Assembly (NCBI GenBank): GCA_018666295.1 | Contig: JABIZW010000283.1 | Span: 1 to 5,804, forward strand | Source: Halieaceae bacterium | Lineage (GTDB): Bacteria; Pseudomonadota; Gammaproteobacteria; Pseudomonadales; Halieaceae | Length of the DNA: 5,804 bases | Direction: 5' to 3' | Program-made: the position numbers and the translations under genes | Part shown: positions 4,789 to 5,804 of the stretch, piece after piece | Layout: every line of letters begins with the position of its first letter | Position numbering within the stretch: position 1 is the stretch's first letter | Notes under the pieces: model-generated | What the model was told of the DNA's origin: nothing | What the model saw: only the letters and a program-made list of their open reading frames with translations | Databases searched by the model: none

Positions 4789-5804
4789 CTATGGCGTGTT
4801 GACGATAATCTCATCGCTGCCAATAGGAAGATCAAACCACATCAAGTCAGTGGTCAGCACGAAGTTGTCAGGTGTCTCGCGCATGAACACTTCTGCGATC
4901 ATGGGACTAGCCGGAACAGGCACCAAGTGGTAGAACGCAACCATACCGACGTCTGAGCTTTTGCCAAGCGCAACAAGCGACTCGGTCGATGCGTGATAGT
5001 CCATCACGTCGTCAACAATTTTCGACATCCGAGACTGACCGACTGAACTGAATGCTTTGGATAATCGGCTAAGCGTTGGCACCGACAAGGCATCGTGAAG
5101 CAGCAGATCTGCGCCTGCCACAATCCGTTGTGTCTCGACACTGACGTTGCTATCACCCGAGACCACCACGCTGCGTCCACGGTAATCAATGCGATAACCC
5201 AAGCCGGGCTCAATCGGTGGATGCTCGGCTCGGTAGGCGGTAATTTTGAGGTCCCCATCATCGATTATGACCCCTGCTGTCACAGTCTGGTGATCTATCA
5301 GGCCTAAGTGGGGCGGCAGGAACGACTCTCCGTGATGGGCACTGCGATATTCACGGTCGTGCTGGTACGTGGTGTTGATGCCATCGACGACCTCACCAAT
5401 GCCTTGAGGGCCTAAAACACGCATGGGTTCTTTGCGACCCGTCACCCATGAGTTGAGATTGACCTCGTATATTTCGGCGATGTGATCTGAGTGAAAGTGG
5501 CTGACTAAAATACCATCGAGCCGATCAGTCGGTAAATTGAGCAGCGCAATATTGGTAGTTGACCCCGCGCCAGAGTCGATGAGGTAAAAGTGCTCTGGCG
5601 TTACCACTGCAATGCAAGCTTGTGCTTGCCCCGTGCCCAGCGGTGAGGCACTGCCGCAGACGAACACGCGCAAGCTTTCCGAGGCGGGCAATCCTTGAGC
5701 ACCACGCGTGGCAATCATGGTCGTGCCGCGCTCAAGAAGTTCGTCTTGGACCGCAGGAAGACTGATGACAAGCCGACCCAAAATGCCGAGGAGGCCTAAC
5801 ACGA
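4789..5804 (-). CDS. MBL-fold metallo-hydrolase, RNase Z-like, membrane-anchored, 5' partial
   Basis: A metallo-beta-lactamase-fold hydrolase of the RNase Z/arylsulfatase-like branch. The frame is open to the window edge; a GTG at 5802 is available, but the visible protein begins inside a hydrophobic stretch (LGLLGILGRLVISLPAVQD), so the true start probably lies beyond the window. Counting from that GTG, the zinc-site motif HFHSDH gives His102, His104, Asp106 and His107. His194 (AEHPP), Asp217 (SGDS), the HAST motif at His270 (like the HST of RNase Z) and His292 (FYHLVP) complete a probable two-zinc site. FVCGSASPLGTGQAQAC (47-63) is the usual first strand and loop of this branch. The N-terminal segment looks like a signal anchor or signal peptide, pointing to a periplasmic or membrane-bound enzyme rather than cytoplasmic tRNA 3'-processing RNase Z. 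The substrate is unknown. The gene ends TAG. Confidence 0.88.
   Translation of the reverse strand, partial: VLGLLGILGRLVISLPAVQDELLERGTTMIATRGAQGLPASESLRVFVCGSASPLGTGQAQACIAVVTPEHFYLIDSGAGSTTNIALLNLPTDRLDGILVSHFHSDHIAEIYEVNLNSWVTGRKEPMRVLGPQGIGEVVDGINTTYQHDREYRSAHHGESFLPPHLGLIDHQTVTAGVIIDDGDLKITAYRAEHPPIEPGLGYRIDYRGRSVVVSGDSNVSVETQRIVAGADLLLHDALSVPTLSRLSKAFSSVGQSRMSKIVDDVMDYHASTESLVALGKSSDVGMVAFYHLVPVPASPMIAEVFMRETPDNFVLTTDLMWFDLPIGSDEIIVNTP

Noticed and set aside
4621..4956. A + strand reading frame of 111 codons
   Set aside because: It starts at TTG without a ribosome site, its composition is unlike a real protein, and half of it lies antisense to the MBL hydrolase.
1..5804. Mobile elements, CRISPR arrays, tRNA or rRNA genes
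   Set aside because: No transposase, integrase, regularly spaced repeats, cloverleaf sequence or rRNA signature was seen on either strand.

Overview
The window looks like chromosomal DNA of a Gram-negative, ubiquinone-using, aerobic gammaproteobacterium, probably a marine one. The grounds are a bacterial RIO-type kinase, a Coq4-family protein, closely packed genes with moderate GC, and no mobile-element or phage signatures. The lineage is an inference from protein style, not a search result. UGA is a normal stop here: the GST gene and the coq4 gene both end in TGA.

Layout. Positions 1-681 (+) hold the C-terminal part of a RIO-family Ser/Thr kinase, cut by the window start. A 177-bp gap with a candidate promoter follows. 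Then come three closely spaced + strand genes: an NADPH-dependent zinc-free MDR-family oxidoreductase (859-1857), a long glutathione S-transferase-like protein (1873-2919), and a membrane-anchored redoxin/AhpC-TSA-type protein (2958-3725). A candidate terminator whose stem contains the last gene's stop codon closes the cluster. On the - strand, converging on it, are a Coq4-family ubiquinone-biosynthesis gene (3894-4559) and, further upstream, an RNase Z-like metallo-beta-lactamase-fold hydrolase (4789-5804) cut by the window end. The 4560-4788 gap carries a candidate - strand promoter, a 9-bp direct repeat and a small hairpin.

The main discovery is in the redoxin gene. An in-frame TGA at 3357-3359 falls exactly at the first redox-active cysteine of the family's W-C-P-Y-C motif, giving W-U-P-Y-C. 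The frame stays open for 122 further codons with good redoxin sequence. Nine nucleotides after the TGA is a 7-bp hairpin with a 5-nt AGUUG loop, which has the form and spacing of a bacterial SECIS. I therefore read 2958-3725 as one 255-residue selenoprotein (Sec134, Cys137), not two ORFs or a pseudogene. Three N-terminal membrane segments and the charge pattern put the Sec domain in the periplasm. The three-gene cluster suggests a thiol/peroxide/electrophile detoxification unit: MDR reductase, GST-like protein and seleno-redoxin. That joint role is inference.
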